Shown here: one piece after another, positions 9,198 to 17,743 of the stretch
Position numbering within the stretch: the stretch's first letter is position 1
Layout: every line of letters starts with the position of its first letter
NCBI RefSeq assembly: GCF_000970465.2
Contig: NZ_LAJE02000362.1
Span: 1-43,070 of the forward strand
Direction of reading: 5' to 3'
Length of the DNA stretch: 43,070 bases
Source of the DNA: Devosia insulae DS-56
Lineage (GTDB): Bacteria; Pseudomonadota; Alphaproteobacteria; Rhizobiales; Devosiaceae
The notes under the pieces: model-generated
Told to the model about the DNA's origin: nothing
Seen by the model: only the letters and a program-made list of their open reading frames with translations
Databases searched by the model: none
Position numbers and translations under genes: made by a program

Positions 9198-9742
9198 GGC
9201 GCCGCCAGCATCGCCTGCCCGGTGGGCAGCGCCAGCAGCAGGAAGCTCGCGGCAAACGTTCCGAGCGCCACCAGGACGCCGATCAGGATGGCGCCGCCCC
9301 AGCCGATGCCGAACAGGCTCTTGGAGGCCCGCGCAGAGAAATAGCCGAGGATGCCGATCATCGCCGTGCCGGCGCCCACGCCGAACGCACCGAGGATGAG
9401 GCCAATCAGCTGACTTAGCGCCAGCACCAGCGCGAGGAACAGGAACAGCGCCGGCAGCCGGTCGCGCCTGTCGAGCAGCAACCCGGCGCCACCCATCACC
9501 ACATAAGGCACCGCCGTCATCACCAGCGCCAGCAAGCCGAAATCGACCACTGCCCGCAGCGCCTCTGGCAGGGCGCCGGCGAACGGCACCACCAGCAACA
9601 CTGCCTGCAGCAGCAGCATCGCGACGATGCCGGTTACCGCATGGGTCCAGCTTACGCCGGCCGCCGCCTCGTCGGTCGCCGGTGTGCGACCGAAGGCGGC
9701 CTGCATCGCAACGCTTACGGCGCCGAGAAAGCTGTTCGCCAT
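9194..9742 (-). CDS. multi-pass membrane protein, first of a coupled triplet
   Basis: A 182-residue protein with about five membrane helices, for example IVAMLLLQAVLLVVPFAGAL and ALFLFLALVLALSQLIGLIL. The frame is open further upstream, but that part lies antisense-free inside dapE, so the start is taken at the ATG at 9742, which overlaps the dapE stop by one base (TGATG). It resembles the next two proteins in size and topology and may belong to the Yip1-like group. Function is unknown. Its position right after dapE is unusual for what is otherwise a lysine and cell-wall precursor operon. Confidence 0.75.
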   Translation of the reverse strand: MANSFLGAVSVAMQAAFGRTPATDEAAAGVSWTHAVTGIVAMLLLQAVLLVVPFAGALPEALRAVVDFGLLALVMTAVPYVVMGGAGLLLDRRDRLPALFLFLALVLALSQLIGLILGAFGVGAGTAMIGILGYFSARASKSLFGIGWGGAILIGVLVALGTFAASFLLLALPTGQAMLAAP

Positions 9743-10896
9743 CACTCGCCCGCCAGATAGTCGGCGATGAACTGGGCGTAGAGCGCCGTCAGCTCCTCGA
9801 CGTCGCTGACGCGCACGTTCTCGTCCACCTTGTGCATGGTCGGGCCGGGCAGTCCGAACTCCACCACGGGGCAATATTCCGCGATGAACCGAGCGTCGGA
9901 AGTGCCGCCGCCGGTCGAGAGTTCCGGCGGGATGCCGGTGCGCCGCGCGATGGTCTCGACCAGCGTTTCGACGCCACCACCGAGCGGCGACAGGAATGAG
10001 CGGGAAGGACGGCCGACCACCGTGAACTCGGCGCTGCACTCGCGCAAATCCTGGTTCCCGATCACCTCCTCGATCGCCGCGATCAGGCTTTCGGGCGTCC
10101 AGCGGTCATTGTAGCGCACGTTGAAGCGCAGCAGCACCGAGGCGGGGATGACATTGGTCGTCTCGTTGCCGACATCGGCCGAGGTGAATTCGAGGTTCGA
10201 GGGCGGAAAATGCTCGGTGCCATCATCGAGCTTGCCGGTCAGCGCCCCGATCAGCAGCGCCGCTACCGGCAGCGGGTTGTTGGCCTTGTCCGGATAGGCG
10301 ACATGCCCCTGCGTGCCGGTCACCCGGATCTGCCCATTGAGCGAGCCACGCCGCCCTACCTTGATGCTGTCGCCCACCCGTGCCGTAGCGCTCGGCTCGC
10401 CGACAATGGCGAAATCGAAGCGGTGGCCTTGCGCTTCGGCCCAAGCCATCAGCTTGTCGGTGCCGTTGACCGCGTCGGCTTCCTCGTCATTGGTGATGGC
10501 CAGCGAGATGTGTCCGGCCTCCGGCACCTGCGACAGCGCCGCGACAAATGCCGCAATCCCCGACTTCATGTCCGCCGCGCCGCGTCCATAGATCGTCCCG
10601 TCAACGATCTCGGCAGCAAACGGCTGATACCGCCAAGCTGCCGTGTCGCCCGGCGGTACCACGTCGGTATGCCCGGCAAACAGCAGGTGTTTCCCGCCGG
10701 AGCCACGCGTCGCGAACAGGTTGTCGACCGGGTACGACCCATCCCCCTCGAACCGCACCCGCTCGCAGTTGAACCCCAGCGGCATGAGCGCCGCCTCGAG
10801 CACATCGAATGCTCCGTGCAATTCCGGCGTCACCGAAGGCTGGCGGATCAGATCCTGCAGCAATTGGACGGGATTAGTCCCCTCTGCGAGCGTCAT
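9742..10896 (-). CDS. dapE: succinyl-diaminopimelate desuccinylase
   Basis: A 384-residue M20-family metalloenzyme that hydrolyses N-succinyl-LL-diaminopimelate to LL-diaminopimelate and succinate, a step towards lysine and meso-diaminopimelate. Visible motifs are LLFAGHTDVVPPGD (metal-binding His and Asp), GRGAADMKSG (bridging Asp), and TNDEEADAVNGT (catalytic and metal-binding Glu pair). The C-terminal GPTMHKVDENV supplies a metal-ligand His. Length is normal. It lies 17 bases after dapD and overlaps the next gene by one base. Confidence 0.97.
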   Translation of the reverse strand: MTLAEGTNPVQLLQDLIRQPSVTPELHGAFDVLEAALMPLGFNCERVRFEGDGSYPVDNLFATRGSGGKHLLFAGHTDVVPPGDTAAWRYQPFAAEIVDGTIYGRGAADMKSGIAAFVAALSQVPEAGHISLAITNDEEADAVNGTDKLMAWAEAQGHRFDFAIVGEPSATARVGDSIKVGRRGSLNGQIRVTGTQGHVAYPDKANNPLPVAALLIGALTGKLDDGTEHFPPSNLEFTSADVGNETTNVIPASVLLRFNVRYNDRWTPESLIAAIEEVIGNQDLRECSAEFTVVGRPSRSFLSPLGGGVETLVETIARRTGIPPELSTGGGTSDARFIAEYCPVVEFGLPGPTMHKVDENVRVSDVEELTALYAQFIADYLAGE

Positions 10897-10913
10897 GGTC
10901 CCGTCCGTCCCTG

Positions 10914-11753
10914 TCAGTCGCGCAACAGTTCGTTGATTCCGGTCTTACTCCGCGTCTGCGCGTCGACCGTCTTGACGATCACCGCGCAATAAAGGCTCGG
11001 GCCCGGCTGGCCGTTGGGGAGCGGCTTGCCCGGCAGGTTGCCCGAAACAACCACGGAGTAGGGCGGCACCTTGCCGATATGGATTTCGCCGGTCGCCCGG
11101 TCGACGATCTTGGTCGAGGCGCCGATGTAAACACCCATCGACAGCACCGAGCCCTGGCCGACCACCACGCCCTCGACCACTTCGGAGCGGGCGCCGATGA
11201 AGCAGTTGTCCTCGATGATGGTCGGGCCGGCCTGCATCGGCTCAAGCACGCCGCCAATGCCGACGCCGCCTGAGAGGTGCACATTCTTGCCGATCTGCGC
11301 GCACGAGCCGACCGTCGCCCAGCCATCGACCATCGAGTTTTCGTCGACGAAGGCGCCGATATTGACGAAGCTCGGCATCAAGACGACGCCACGCCCGATA
11401 TGCGAGCCCTGCCGCACGATGGAGCCGGGAACGGCGCGGAAGCCGGCCTCGCGAAAACGGTTCTCGCCCCAGCCTTCGAACTTCGAGGGCACCTTGTCCC
11501 ACCAGGTGGTGCCGCCGGGACCCTGGATCACCGCATTGTCGTTGAGCCTGAAGCTCAGCAGCACGGCCTTCTTCAGCCACTGGTTCACGACCCAGCCGTC
11601 GCCCGACTTCTCGGCGACGCGCGCCTTGCCGCTGTCGAGCAGTTCGAGCGCCGTCTCCACCGCCTCGCGCACTGCGCCTTGCGTAGTGGAGCTGATCTCG
11701 GTGCGCGCCTCCCAGGCGGCATCGATGGTCTGGGCGAGATCGGCATACGACAT
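10914..11753 (-). CDS. dapD: tetrahydrodipicolinate N-succinyltransferase
   Basis: A 279-residue enzyme that succinylates tetrahydrodipicolinate, the step before DapE substrate formation. The N-terminal helical domain (about 1-100) is followed by a left-handed beta-helix of hexapeptide repeats (about 100-230), seen in runs such as [20 protein letters not shown] and [15 protein letters not shown]. Length fits the family. It is probably the first gene of the minus-strand operon, and the 121-base gap to the divergent LOG gene should hold its promoter. The ribosome binding site (GAAAG) is weak. Confidence 0.97.
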   Translation of the reverse strand: MSYADLAQTIDAAWEARTEISSTTQGAVREAVETALELLDSGKARVAEKSGDGWVVNQWLKKAVLLSFRLNDNAVIQGPGGTTWWDKVPSKFEGWGENRFREAGFRAVPGSIVRQGSHIGRGVVLMPSFVNIGAFVDENSMVDGWATVGSCAQIGKNVHLSGGVGIGGVLEPMQAGPTIIEDNCFIGARSEVVEGVVVGQGSVLSMGVYIGASTKIVDRATGEIHIGKVPPYSVVVSGNLPGKPLPNGQPGPSLYCAVIVKTVDAQTRSKTGINELLRD

Positions 11754-11874
11754 GACAAATGCTTTCGGTCGGGTGGCGGGAAGGCGCGCCGGACATTATC
11801 CGGCCCGGTCCTGCTGTCAACGATCCTTAACCCCGGCCGTGACAAGCTCAAGGCCACTATTCGGAGACGCCAGA

Positions 11875-12726
11875 ATGGCCACACGCGCCCATACCCCGCT
11901 TCGCACCTCGGTTGAGGACCTGGATGCGGCAAAGCGCGCGCCTTCGACGCCGCAAACCGAATCTGCGGCGTTCCGGCTCGCCTTCTCCGATGAAGAGTTC
12001 ATGACCAGTGAGGACACGCGCGGCGTTCGCTTCCAGCTGGAATACCTGAAGACCGAGTATCGCCTGCGCGAGCACGGTATCCGCTCGACCGTCGTGCTGT
12101 TCGGTGGCGCCCGCATCCCCGAGCCGGGCAAGCCCGCCTGGGCCGCCCGCAACGAGACGCAGAAGCAGAACCTCGAGGCGGCCTCGCGCTACTACGACGA
12201 GGCCCGGCGCTTCGCCCAGTATGCCTCGCTCACCTCACGCGCCCTGAATTTTCGCGATTATGTGGTGGTCACCGGCGGTGGCCCCGGCGTCATGGAGGCC
12301 GGCAATCGCGGTGCTGCCGATGTCGGCGCGCCGAGCATCGGGCTCAACATCGTCTTGCCGCACGAGCAGGCGCCCAACACCTACATTACCCCCGACCTCT
12401 GCTTCAATTTCCACTATTTCGCCACCCGCAAGATTCACTTCCTCTTGCGGGCCCGCGCCGTCGCCATTTTTCCGGGCGGCTTCGGTACGCTCGACGAGTT
12501 CTTCGAGACGCTGACCCTGATCCAGACCGGCCGCATGGAGCGGGTGCCGCTGCTGCTGTTCGGCAAGGAGTTCTGGAACAAGGTGATCAATTTCGAGGCG
12601 CTGGCCGACGCCGGCACCATCGCGCCGGACGACCCGCATCTGTTCACCGTCGTCGACAGCGCCGAAGACGGCTGGAACGTCATCCGCGAACACTACAACC
12701 TGCCGGAAGTGACGCTGGCGGGGTGA
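11875..12726 (+). CDS. LOG family protein (TIGR00730-type Rossmann fold)
   Basis: A 283-residue lysine-decarboxylase-like (LOG) protein. It carries the two nucleotide-binding signatures VTGGGPGVMEAGNRGA and FPGGFGTLDEFFETL. Characterised LOG proteins are phosphoribohydrolases acting on nucleoside monophosphates, including cytokinin ribotides. This one has an extra N-terminal region of about 75 residues, which places it with the longer bacterial LOG proteins whose substrate is less clear. The ATG at 11875 follows GGAG. The frame runs on upstream inside dapD on the other strand, but that part is not credible. It is divergent from dapD. Confidence 0.9.
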   Translation: MATRAHTPLRTSVEDLDAAKRAPSTPQTESAAFRLAFSDEEFMTSEDTRGVRFQLEYLKTEYRLREHGIRSTVVLFGGARIPEPGKPAWAARNETQKQNLEAASRYYDEARRFAQYASLTSRALNFRDYVVVTGGGPGVMEAGNRGAADVGAPSIGLNIVLPHEQAPNTYITPDLCFNFHYFATRKIHFLLRARAVAIFPGGFGTLDEFFETLTLIQTGRMERVPLLLFGKEFWNKVINFEALADAGTIAPDDPHLFTVVDSAEDGWNVIREHYNLPEVTLAG

Positions 12727-12748
12727 GCCCCGCGGCCGGCGCGGGCTG

Positions 12749-12850
12749 CCCCCACCCTTGATCCCTCCCCGCAAGGGGGAGGGAGACGCAGACTGTGAAG
12801 CCAGTGTTTTGGTCTCCCTCCCCCTTGCGGGGAGGGATCAAGGGTGGGGG
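12749..12850. repeat. 39-bp perfect inverted repeat between convergent genes
   Basis: Arms 12749-12787 and 12812-12850 are perfect reverse complements over 39 bases, with a 24-base centre. Each arm also contains its own CCTCCCC...GGGGGAGG hairpin. It lies between the LOG gene and the minus-strand HAD gene and could end transcription from both sides. It is the longest member of the palindromic family in this window, and its perfect arms suggest it is recent or maintained by conversion. Confidence 0.85.
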
Positions 12851-12885
12851 TCCACAGCCACCGGGTTATCGATGGTCGCCAGCCC

Positions 12886-13590
12886 TTACGGCAGCTTCCG
12901 CAAGAACCCCGCCAGATCCGCCGTCATGTGGTGCACATGCGCGCCGCCGGTGCGTTCGAGTTCCCAGGCTTCCACCTGCTCGTGCGCGAAGGCTTCGCCG
13001 GCGATCACCTGCACGGTGGTCATGCCGGTATCGTGCGGCACCACCAGGTTCTTTTCGAGATCGTCGAACATCGCAGCGCGGCGCGCGTCGATGCCGTGCT
13101 TTTGAAAGAACGCCTCATAGGCTTCGGGCAGCGGCTTGGGCTTGTAGCTCATGGCGCGGATATCGAAGATGTCCTCAAACAGCTCGTCCGCCTGGCCCAG
13201 CCGGTTCAGCACCGCGCGCGCATGCCCGACATCGCCATTGGTGAGGATGAACTTCCGGCCGGGCAGCGCCTTGATCGCTTCCACCAGGTCGGGGTGCGCC
13301 GCCACCGGCGAATAGTCGATGGCGTGCACGGTGTTGAGGAAGTGGTCCGGGTCCACTTCGTGCAGCTGCATCAGCCCGTTCAGTGTCGTGCCGTAGTCGC
13401 GGTAATAGGCCTTTTGCAGCGCCCGCGCCTCATCGAACGGCAGCTGGGTGACGCCGACCATGTAGTGCGAGATCAGCATGTCGATCTGCGCGAACAGGTT
13501 GCATTCACGCGGGTAGAGCGTGTTGTCGAGGTCGAACACCCAGTCGGTGACATGGGCAAGCGAGCGGGGCGGGGGAGTAAGATCGTTCAT
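12886..13590 (-). CDS. HAD-family pyrimidine 5'-nucleotidase
   Basis: A 234-residue haloacid dehalogenase-family phosphatase. Motif I is DWVFDLDNTLYP (nucleophile Asp and DxD), motif II is the Thr of KFILTNGD, and motif III/IV is MFDDLEKNL. Homologues are annotated as pyrimidine 5'-nucleotidase and dephosphorylate UMP/CMP-like nucleotides. The ATG at 13590 is chosen because family members begin only a few residues before the catalytic motif; the open frame extends to 13701, which would overlap the operator of the divergent tetR gene. The gene is a conserved neighbour of dapD and argB in Hyphomicrobiales. Confidence 0.9.
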   Translation of the reverse strand: MNDLTPPPRSLAHVTDWVFDLDNTLYPRECNLFAQIDMLISHYMVGVTQLPFDEARALQKAYYRDYGTTLNGLMQLHEVDPDHFLNTVHAIDYSPVAAHPDLVEAIKALPGRKFILTNGDVGHARAVLNRLGQADELFEDIFDIRAMSYKPKPLPEAYEAFFQKHGIDARRAAMFDDLEKNLVVPHDTGMTTVQVIAGEAFAHEQVEAWELERTGGAHVHHMTADLAGFLRKLP

Positions 13591-13697
13591 GCCGCCAATA
13601 TGGCAGCTTTCGCCCGAACTTTCACCCCGCGCTCGCTGCAAGGCTGCGTAGCCCTGCTTCAAGGCGGAAAGCCGATCAGCATCATATCGTCCTTTCG

Positions 13698-13717
13698 TCA
13701 ATCAATCACTTGATTGA
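13698..13717. promoter_or_regulatory. palindromic operator upstream of tetR-MFS
   Basis: A perfect 8-bp inverted repeat, TCAATCAA and TTGATTGA with a 4-base spacer, 91 bases before the tetR start at 13809. Its right half overlaps a possible -35 box (TTGATT), with a TATATG -10-like box at 13731 (15-base spacing). This is the expected position and form of an autoregulatory TetR-family operator. The assignment to this regulator is an inference. Confidence 0.7.
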
Positions 13718-13808
13718 TAGATCGGACGGGTATATGTGCCTGCCCTGCCAAAGCCAGAACGTCGAAATCACGCCGTCTGGCGCGACATGTCGGCCAGCCG
13801 GGAAAACC

Positions 13809-14423
13809 ATGACCCTCACCAGTAGCGCCCCGAAACGGGAAAATACCGACGATCGCCGCCGCGCCATCGCCTCGGCGGCGCGCCAGCTGATCGCCGAGAA
13901 GGGGTTTGAGGGCCTGCGCACCCGCGATATCGCGGCGCGCGTCGGCATCAATGTCGCAACGCTGCACTATCACGTGCCCACCAAGGAGGCGCTGATCGGC
14001 CTCGTCGCCGGCGCCATGCGCGAGGATTTCCGGGCCCAGTCGCTGGTCCGGCCGCGCGCCCACCTGTCGCCCTCGGAGCGGCTCGAGCATGAGTTCTATG
14101 ATTTCCAGGAGATGTTCTACGAGCAGCGCGACACTCTTGCCGTCATGTCCGAGCTGATGGAGCGGGCGCGGCGCGACGAAGTGATCCACACGGCCATGCG
14201 GCCGATCCTGTTGAAGTGGCACCAGATGGTTGCCGCGATCTTCGTCGACGGCGTCGCCGACGGAAGCTTCCGGGCCGACCTCGATCCCGAGGCCGCCTCC
14301 AGCATGTTCATCGGGGCGCTGGTCGGCTTCGGCCGCGGCCCCGACACCTCACCCCAGTATTTCGAACGCCTGTGCGCCGAGCTGCGCCGCGCCGTTCGTG
14401 TTCAGACACCGACCAGGAACTAA
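13809..14423 (+). CDS. TetR/AcrR family transcriptional regulator
   Basis: A 204-residue repressor of the TetR family. The N-terminal helix-turn-helix (about residues 15-60) reads IASAARQLIAEKGFEGLRTR followed by DIAARVGINVATLHYHVPTK, a near-consensus TetR signature. The remaining helices form the ligand-binding and dimer domain. It lies three bases before an MFS efflux gene and probably represses both. A perfect inverted repeat at 13698-13717 is a likely operator. The start is set at 13809 because the upstream 33 in-frame residues are outside the fold. The inducer is unknown. Confidence 0.9.
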   Translation: MTLTSSAPKRENTDDRRRAIASAARQLIAEKGFEGLRTRDIAARVGINVATLHYHVPTKEALIGLVAGAMREDFRAQSLVRPRAHLSPSERLEHEFYDFQEMFYEQRDTLAVMSELMERARRDEVIHTAMRPILLKWHQMVAAIFVDGVADGSFRADLDPEAASSMFIGALVGFGRGPDTSPQYFERLCAELRRAVRVQTPTRN

Positions 14424-14426
14424 CCT

Positions 14427-15938
14427 ATGTCTTCGCAATTCCCCTCATCGCACTTCCATCCGCCGCAATCCAAGGCCGATGCCGATCCACGCCGTTGGGT
14501 GGCGCTCGCCGTGCTGCTGCTCGCCAGCTTCATGAATCTGATCGACGTCACCATCGTCAACGTGGCGCTCCCCAGCCTGCAGCAGAACCTCGGCGCCGAC
14601 CCGACGCAGATCGAGTGGGTCATCGCCGCCTATGTGCTGGCCTTCGCGCTCGGCCTCCTGCCGTTCGGCCGGCTCGGCGACATCGTTGGCCGCACCCGCA
14701 TGTTCCTTATCGGCGTCGCCGCCTTCACCCTGGCCTCGGCCTTCTGTGGCCTCGCGCCCTCGATCGAATGGCTGATCGTTGCCCGCGTGCTGCAGGGTCT
14801 CGCCGGCGCCGCCATGACCCCGCAGGTGCTCGCCATCGCCCAGGTCACCTTCCCGCCCGAGGAAAAGGGCCAGGCCTTCTCGCTGTTCGGCCTGAGCGCC
14901 GGCCTCGCCGCCGTCGCCGGCCCGATCGTCGGTGGCCTGTTGATCGGCGCCAACTTCCTTGATCTCGACTGGCGGCCGATCTTCCTCGTCAACATCCCGT
15001 TCGGCATCTTCGCCGTCATCGCCGGCTGGTACCTGATCCCTCGCACTCCGGGGCATCCGACGCTGAAGAACGATTTCGTCGGCATCGGCCTGTTCGGTAT
15101 CGCCATGATCGCCCTGGTCTTCCCGCTGGTCGAAGGCCACGCCCTGGGCTGGCCGACCTGGCTCTGGGGCCTGATGGCGGTGGGCCTCCTGTTCGCCGGC
15201 ATCTTCATCATCTGGCAGCGGCATCTGGCCCGCATCGACCAGCCGCAGCTGCTCAATTTCAGCCTGATCAGCAACCCCAATTACCTGCTCGGCCTGCTCA
15301 TCACCACCATCTTCGCCTCGGGCGTGCCGGCCATGTTCATGGTCATCTCGCTGCTGCTGCAGTCGGGCTACAACTTCAGCCCGCTCGAGTCCGGCCTCAC
15401 CAACACCCCGTTCTCGGTTGGCGTACTCGCCGTCTCGCTGTTCATCGGCCGGCTCGGCCAGAAGTATTTGCGGACCCGGCTGGCGCTCGGCGCGGCGATC
15501 CTCGTCGTCGGCATCACCTGGCTCGATTTCATCATCCGCGGGCTCGGCGACAGCGTCGATCACTGGACCTTCCTGCCGCCGCTGCTGCTGGCGGGCCTCG
15601 GTCTCGGACTCGGCTTCTCCGGGCTGTTCCAGTCGGTGCTGGCAGGCGTGCCGGCCCGCGATGCCGGCGCCGGCTCCGGTGCGCTGCAAGCCTTCCAGCA
15701 GGTCGGCGGCGCCATCGGCGTGGCGCTGGTCGGGCAGATCTTCTTCACTCAGCTGGCGGCCGGCTTTGCCGCCGGCAACGCCCCGCATGTCGCCTTCGCC
15801 GACGCCGCGGCGCCGGCCATCGTCTACCAGATCATCTCCTTCGGCCTCGTGGTGCTCCTCGTGCCGTTCCTCAAGATCAAGCGCCCCGACCAGAGCCCCG
15901 GTGTGCCGGCCGCGCCGCCGGTCATCGTCGAGGCTTGA
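14427..15938 (+). CDS. MFS multidrug efflux transporter, DHA2 (14-helix) type
   Basis: A 503-residue major facilitator transporter of the EmrB/QacA type, with about 14 membrane helices. The N-terminus has the characteristic MNLIDVTIVNVALPSLQQ segment, and motif A-like GRLGDIVGRTRMFLIG follows helix 2. It probably exports drugs or toxic metabolites by proton antiport across the inner membrane. It starts 3 bases after tetR and shares its control. A strong intrinsic terminator at 15943-15968 follows immediately. Confidence 0.92.
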   Translation: MSSQFPSSHFHPPQSKADADPRRWVALAVLLLASFMNLIDVTIVNVALPSLQQNLGADPTQIEWVIAAYVLAFALGLLPFGRLGDIVGRTRMFLIGVAAFTLASAFCGLAPSIEWLIVARVLQGLAGAAMTPQVLAIAQVTFPPEEKGQAFSLFGLSAGLAAVAGPIVGGLLIGANFLDLDWRPIFLVNIPFGIFAVIAGWYLIPRTPGHPTLKNDFVGIGLFGIAMIALVFPLVEGHALGWPTWLWGLMAVGLLFAGIFIIWQRHLARIDQPQLLNFSLISNPNYLLGLLITTIFASGVPAMFMVISLLLQSGYNFSPLESGLTNTPFSVGVLAVSLFIGRLGQKYLRTRLALGAAILVVGITWLDFIIRGLGDSVDHWTFLPPLLLAGLGLGLGFSGLFQSVLAGVPARDAGAGSGALQAFQQVGGAIGVALVGQIFFTQLAAGFAAGNAPHVAFADAAAPAIVYQIISFGLVVLLVPFLKIKRPDQSPGVPAAPPVIVEA

Positions 15939-15942
15939 TACC

Positions 15943-15968
15943 AAGGGCGCCCACGGGCGCCCTTTTTT
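15943..15968 (+). terminator. intrinsic terminator after the MFS gene
   Basis: A perfect 9-bp stem AAGGGCGCC / GGCGCCCTT (15943-15951 and 15956-15964) with a 4-base loop, running into six T residues (15963-15968). It starts five bases after the MFS stop codon. This is a textbook Rho-independent terminator and separates the tetR-MFS operon from the YCII gene. Confidence 0.9.
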
Positions 15969-16035
15969 CTGCCTCGCAAATGTCGATTCTGTCGCCGTGC
16001 AGTCGACCAGTCGGAGAACCCCAGAGGAGAAACCG

Positions 16036-16404
16036 ATGCGCTATGTCTGCCTTGTCCATGTCGACCCCTCGCTGATCGATGCCGCGACACCCGAAGAGCT
16101 CGCCGCCATGGATCGCGATAACCAGCGGGCCAATGCCGAGCTGACCGCCAGCGGTCACCTGATCCTCGACCTGGCGCTGAAGGAACCTGGCACCGCCCGC
16201 ATCGTCCGCTCGCGCGGCGGCAAGGTCTCCGCCACCGACGGCCCCTATGTCGAAAGCAAGGAGCATTTGGGCGGCTTCTTCGTCATCGAGGCGCGCAACC
16301 TCGACGAAGCCGTGGCCATCGCCCGCCGCGAGCCGATGGCCCGCTTCGGCACCATCGAGGTGCGAGCCGAGATGGGGATTTCCTGGCAGCAGCCGAAAGC
16401 GTGA
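16036..16404 (+). CDS. YCII (DGPF) domain protein
   Basis: A 122-residue protein of the YCII-related/DGPF family. It starts MRYVCLVHVDP and carries the DGPYVESKEHLGGFFVIEA block typical of this group. These ferredoxin-like-fold proteins are often encoded near ECF41-type sigma factors, but none is adjacent here. The biochemical role is not established. The ATG at 16036 follows AGAGGAGA. It is probably transcribed alone, after the terminator at 15943-15968. Confidence 0.85.
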   Translation: MRYVCLVHVDPSLIDAATPEELAAMDRDNQRANAELTASGHLILDLALKEPGTARIVRSRGGKVSATDGPYVESKEHLGGFFVIEARNLDEAVAIARREPMARFGTIEVRAEMGISWQQPKA

Positions 16405-16522
16405 CTCGTTTGCCATTGGCTAACCATTGCTGACGACTTTCCATAAAATGCCACATGTCGGTCGCGGTGCCGGCCAAGTGCGGCTCCATCTCGCGTCTCA
16501 CCAAACGCGTACAGGAGTCGTC

Positions 16523-17479
16523 GTGAACAGCCTCGCCATCTTCGGCATTACCGCCGCCACCATCTTCGGGCTCGCCACGGCGTTCGCCGGCAACGTCCAG
16601 GCTGCCGACAACTTCATCTATACCGGCAATGGCGACCTCGCGGCGCTGCAGGCGATCCTCGAGCGCTCCGACATTGCCGGGGCGCAGGTGGTCTACAACT
16701 GGCGCGCGCTGGAGCCGGCACAGGGTGAGTACGACTTCTCGGCCATCGAACGCGACCTCGAGCAGACCGGCAGGCTGAACAAGAAACTGTTCATCCAGGT
16801 CCAGGACCGCTTCTTTTCCCCCGAAGCCCGCAACATTCCTGACTACGTGCTCGAGGGCGCCGGTGGCCTAGTGCCGCAGCTCGACAACCCGGGCGAGGAC
16901 AAGGCCCAAGCCTATGGCTGGACCACCATGCAGTGGAACCCCGCCGTCCGCGCCCGCTACCAGGCGCTGCTCAAGGCGCTTGCCGAGCGGTTCGACGGCC
17001 GGGTCTATGGCGTCAACCTGCCCGAGACCGCCATCGACATCGACATGAAAGCCGACAAGACCGGCTTCAGTTGCGATGCCTATTTCGACGCCGAGCTGGA
17101 GAACCTCACCATCGCCCGAGAGGCGTTCACCAGCTCCAAAGTCATCCAGTACGTGAACTTCTGGCCCTGCGAGTGGGAGAATGACCACAACTATATGGGC
17201 CGCCTGTTCGAGCGCGCCGCCGCCAGCGGCATCGGGCTCGGCGGACCCGATATCGTGCCCTACCGCAAAGGCCAGATGAAGAACTCCTACCCGTTCTTCA
17301 ACCAGTACAAGGGCAAGCTCGAGTTCGTCGGCATGGCGGTGCAGGAGCCGACCCTCACCTACAAGAACGACAAAACCGGCAAGCCCTTCACCAAGGACGA
17401 GTTCACCGCCTTCGCCACCGACTATCTCGGCGTCGACGCCATCTTCTGGAGCGTCGAATCCCCCTGGCTCAAGCCATGA
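16523..17479 (+). CDS. secreted glycoside-hydrolase-like TIM-barrel protein
   Basis: A 318-residue exported protein. I choose the GTG at 16523, with AGGAG at 16512-16516, because a signal peptide follows directly (about residues 1-27, hydrophobic core then NVQAAD); the longer open frame from 16427 would bury it. The mature part looks like a beta/alpha-barrel glycoside hydrolase: VVYNWRALEPAQGEYDFSAI, KLFIQVQDR, and GVNLPETAID, whose Glu is placed like a catalytic acid/base. A second Glu in MAVQEPTL could be the nucleophile. The exact family and substrate are not identifiable by eye. It stands alone. Confidence 0.7.
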   Translation: MNSLAIFGITAATIFGLATAFAGNVQAADNFIYTGNGDLAALQAILERSDIAGAQVVYNWRALEPAQGEYDFSAIERDLEQTGRLNKKLFIQVQDRFFSPEARNIPDYVLEGAGGLVPQLDNPGEDKAQAYGWTTMQWNPAVRARYQALLKALAERFDGRVYGVNLPETAIDIDMKADKTGFSCDAYFDAELENLTIAREAFTSSKVIQYVNFWPCEWENDHNYMGRLFERAAASGIGLGGPDIVPYRKGQMKNSYPFFNQYKGKLEFVGMAVQEPTLTYKNDKTGKPFTKDEFTAFATDYLGVDAIFWSVESPWLKP

Positions 17480-17663
17480 GCGGGATCAAGCACAGCCGAC
17501 CGCTATCGCGCAGTATCCCGCACACCAGCCGCCAGCCGGGCGAGAGCCGCAATCCGCGCCGTAGCGGACACGACCTGACGGCGAGGTCCGTGAGACCAAG
17601 CGATTGGATGGGGCTGAGCACCGGAGCGCGGTAACTCGATCTCGCAAGGCCCACCGCAAGGCA

Positions 17664-17685
17664 CCTCCCCCTTTGACGGGGGAGG
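17664..17685. repeat. GC-rich hairpin of the dispersed family
   Basis: An 8-bp perfect stem CCTCCCCC / GGGGGAGG (17664-17671 and 17678-17685) with a 6-base loop, in the 264-base gap between the TIM-barrel gene and argB. It may end transcription of argB. Nothing else coding is visible in this gap. Confidence 0.6.
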
Positions 17686-17743
17686 ATGGGTGGGGGTGAG
17701 CGGAGCCACGATGTGGAGATGTGCCGCGGCAGAGCCGCGGCTC

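Noticed and set aside
13710-13808. N-terminal extension of the TetR protein from the ATG at 13710
   Set aside because: It starts inside the palindromic operator and precedes any promoter placed on it, and the extra 33 residues are not part of the TetR fold.
14445-15944. 500-codon open frame antisense to the MFS transporter
   Set aside because: Low-complexity composition rich in Glu, Asp, Gly and Arg, typical of the antisense of a hydrophobic gene. The plus strand gives a complete transporter.
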